Shown piece by piece: positions 63,282 through 64,000 of a DNA stretch of 64,000 bases. Position numbers and translations under genes: made by a program. The number at the start of each line of letters is the position of its first letter. Position 1 is the stretch's first letter. The stretch comes from Lycocorax pyrrhopterus obiensis (Eukaryota > Chordata > Aves > Passeriformes > Paradisaeidae). Under the pieces are notes generated by a model, which searched no databases, was not told where the DNA came from, and worked only from the letters and a program-made list of their open reading frames with translations. The stretch is from positions 38,550,318-38,614,317 of the forward strand of contig JACSVZ010000001.1 of NCBI GenBank assembly GCA_014706295.1, given 5' to 3'.

Positions 63282-64000
63282 GTGCGTCCCTGTGGCCGGG
63301 CCCGCCCGTGGGCTCCCGGGGGGCGGGCGGGAGGGGGCAACCTGTGGCGAGAAACTTCCCGGGCTGGGCGCCGCCCCCGCTCCCGCCAGCCGGCGGCTCC
63401 CTGCTCCCCGGCAGCGGGCGAAGGGATCCGCGGGCTGAGCAGGGCGGCAGCCGGCGGACCTTCGGTCGGGACCCCCTGGGCCAGCCTTGCTGCCCGGCTG
63501 GCTGCGCTGGGGCTCCGGCGTGGGTCACGACAGGTGTGCTGCGGGCAGGAAGCCCCTCGGGGAGACCTGCCCGCCGCCCCGCGCGTCCCCGTCTCGCTTG
63601 TGTTTCTCTCAAGAGCGCACAGCGCCTGGGATGTCCGGTGTCCGGGGGCCGTCCTTCCCCAGCCCCTTCCCTGAACCACCAATATGGCTTTGGTAGGTGC
63701 AGCCTGGCTGTAGCGAAGCGGTCCCGCTCCCCGCTGCTCGGTGGCTTCCCAGTCAGCACAGTGAGAGGTGAAGCACAGCCGGCAGCTGTGGGAGAGTTTC
63801 TCGGCATCCCTGTGAGTGCCCAGGTGCAGGTCCACCTGCCTGTTGCCCGTCCCCAGCAAGGGCCTTACCGTGCAGACCAGCAGGTTTTGCAGGCAGTTCT
63901 TCTGCAGGGTAGATGACCAGGAGTCAACAGAGAAAACTGGTACATTGGTGATTGCATTCTATCCAGTACTTTGTATTAGAACCCTAGAAATAAAAGGAGT
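63282..64000 (+). other. FGF14: Start of FGF14-1A intron 1 (runs off window)
   Basis: The intron opens with gtgcgt at 63282, a usable though not perfect U1 donor. The reading frame happens to stay open into the intron to 63916, but that translation no longer resembles any FHF core, so it is intronic read-through. The first ~400 bases remain CpG-rich; after about 63.7 kb composition falls back toward the genomic background. No second exon is visible before the window ends. Confidence 0.85.

Larger units (their letters stand above)
61860..63680. promoter_or_regulatory. CpG island containing the FGF14-1A promoter
   Basis: About 1.8 kb is strongly GC- and CpG-rich, in sharp contrast to the CpG-poor AT-rich DNA to the left. 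It contains GC-box (Sp-family) type sites such as gggcgggcgg at 61891-61900 and ggggcgggcg at 62131-62140. I saw no convincing TATA box, which fits a CpG-island promoter with dispersed initiation. The island surrounds the FGF14-1A exon and must include its transcription start site, whose exact position cannot be fixed from sequence. The long open frames on both strands here (for example minus-strand frames of over 400 codons) follow from GC-richness and the scarcity of stop codons, and are not genes. Confidence 0.85.

Noticed and set aside
62344..63859. Long minus-strand open frames (438 and 487 codons) across the CpG island
   Set aside because: They lie antisense to the FGF14 exon in DNA where stop codons are rare because of GC content. 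Their translations are arginine-, proline-, alanine- and glycine-rich without domain structure, and overlapping frames are open at once.
63282..63916. Continuation of the FGF14 reading frame past the exon end
   Set aside because: After residue 64 the translation departs from the FHF family exactly at a GT donor in the expected phase; it is intron read-through.

Overview
The window reads as vertebrate nuclear DNA, most probably from a bird. The main signs are several 3'-end fragments of CR1-type LINEs (hallmark 'tcatagaat' octamers), a long AT-rich non-coding background with very few CpGs, and a roughly 1 kb solo LTR whose sequence resembles one I associate with songbird and other neoavian genomes. 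Nothing looks bacterial: there are no operons, no ribosome-binding-site-led gene arrays, no tRNA or rRNA genes and no CRISPR array. Nearly all open frames longer than 60 codons are chance frames in AT-rich DNA or in the GC-rich island at the right end.

One protein-coding feature can be named with confidence. It is the first coding exon of the A-type isoform of FGF14 (fibroblast growth factor homologous factor 4, isoform 1A), plus strand, 63089-63281, ending in a phase-1 GT splice donor; the rest of the gene lies beyond the right edge. It sits in a large CpG island (about 61.86-63.68 kb) that holds the promoter and 5' leader. The leader carries four short upstream ORFs, a (TG)n microsatellite and two CG-rich pentanucleotide arrays. 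A separate small CpG-rich islet lies about 2.4 kb upstream (60.53-60.72 kb).

The other ~60 kb is non-coding. In mammals the FGF14-1B promoter lies far upstream of 1A, so this stretch is probably intron 1 of the long 1B transcript; the 1B exon itself was not seen. Inside it are five CR1 fragments (6.75-7.2, 10.39-10.50, 23.02-23.31, 43.76-44.06 and 47.29-47.34 kb) and the solo LTR at 27.098-28.146 kb with a perfect 5-bp target duplication. There are also many microsatellites and homopolymers, an exact 18-bp-stem hairpin at 46.81 kb, a full match to the CTCF core consensus at 48.23 kb, and an exon-like, CpG-retaining open segment at 10,676-10,828 that I could not identify.

No wholly new biological system is evident. 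The observations most worth follow-up are the orphan exon-like segment, the upstream-ORF chain in the FGF14-1A leader, the perfect hairpin and the CTCF-like site.
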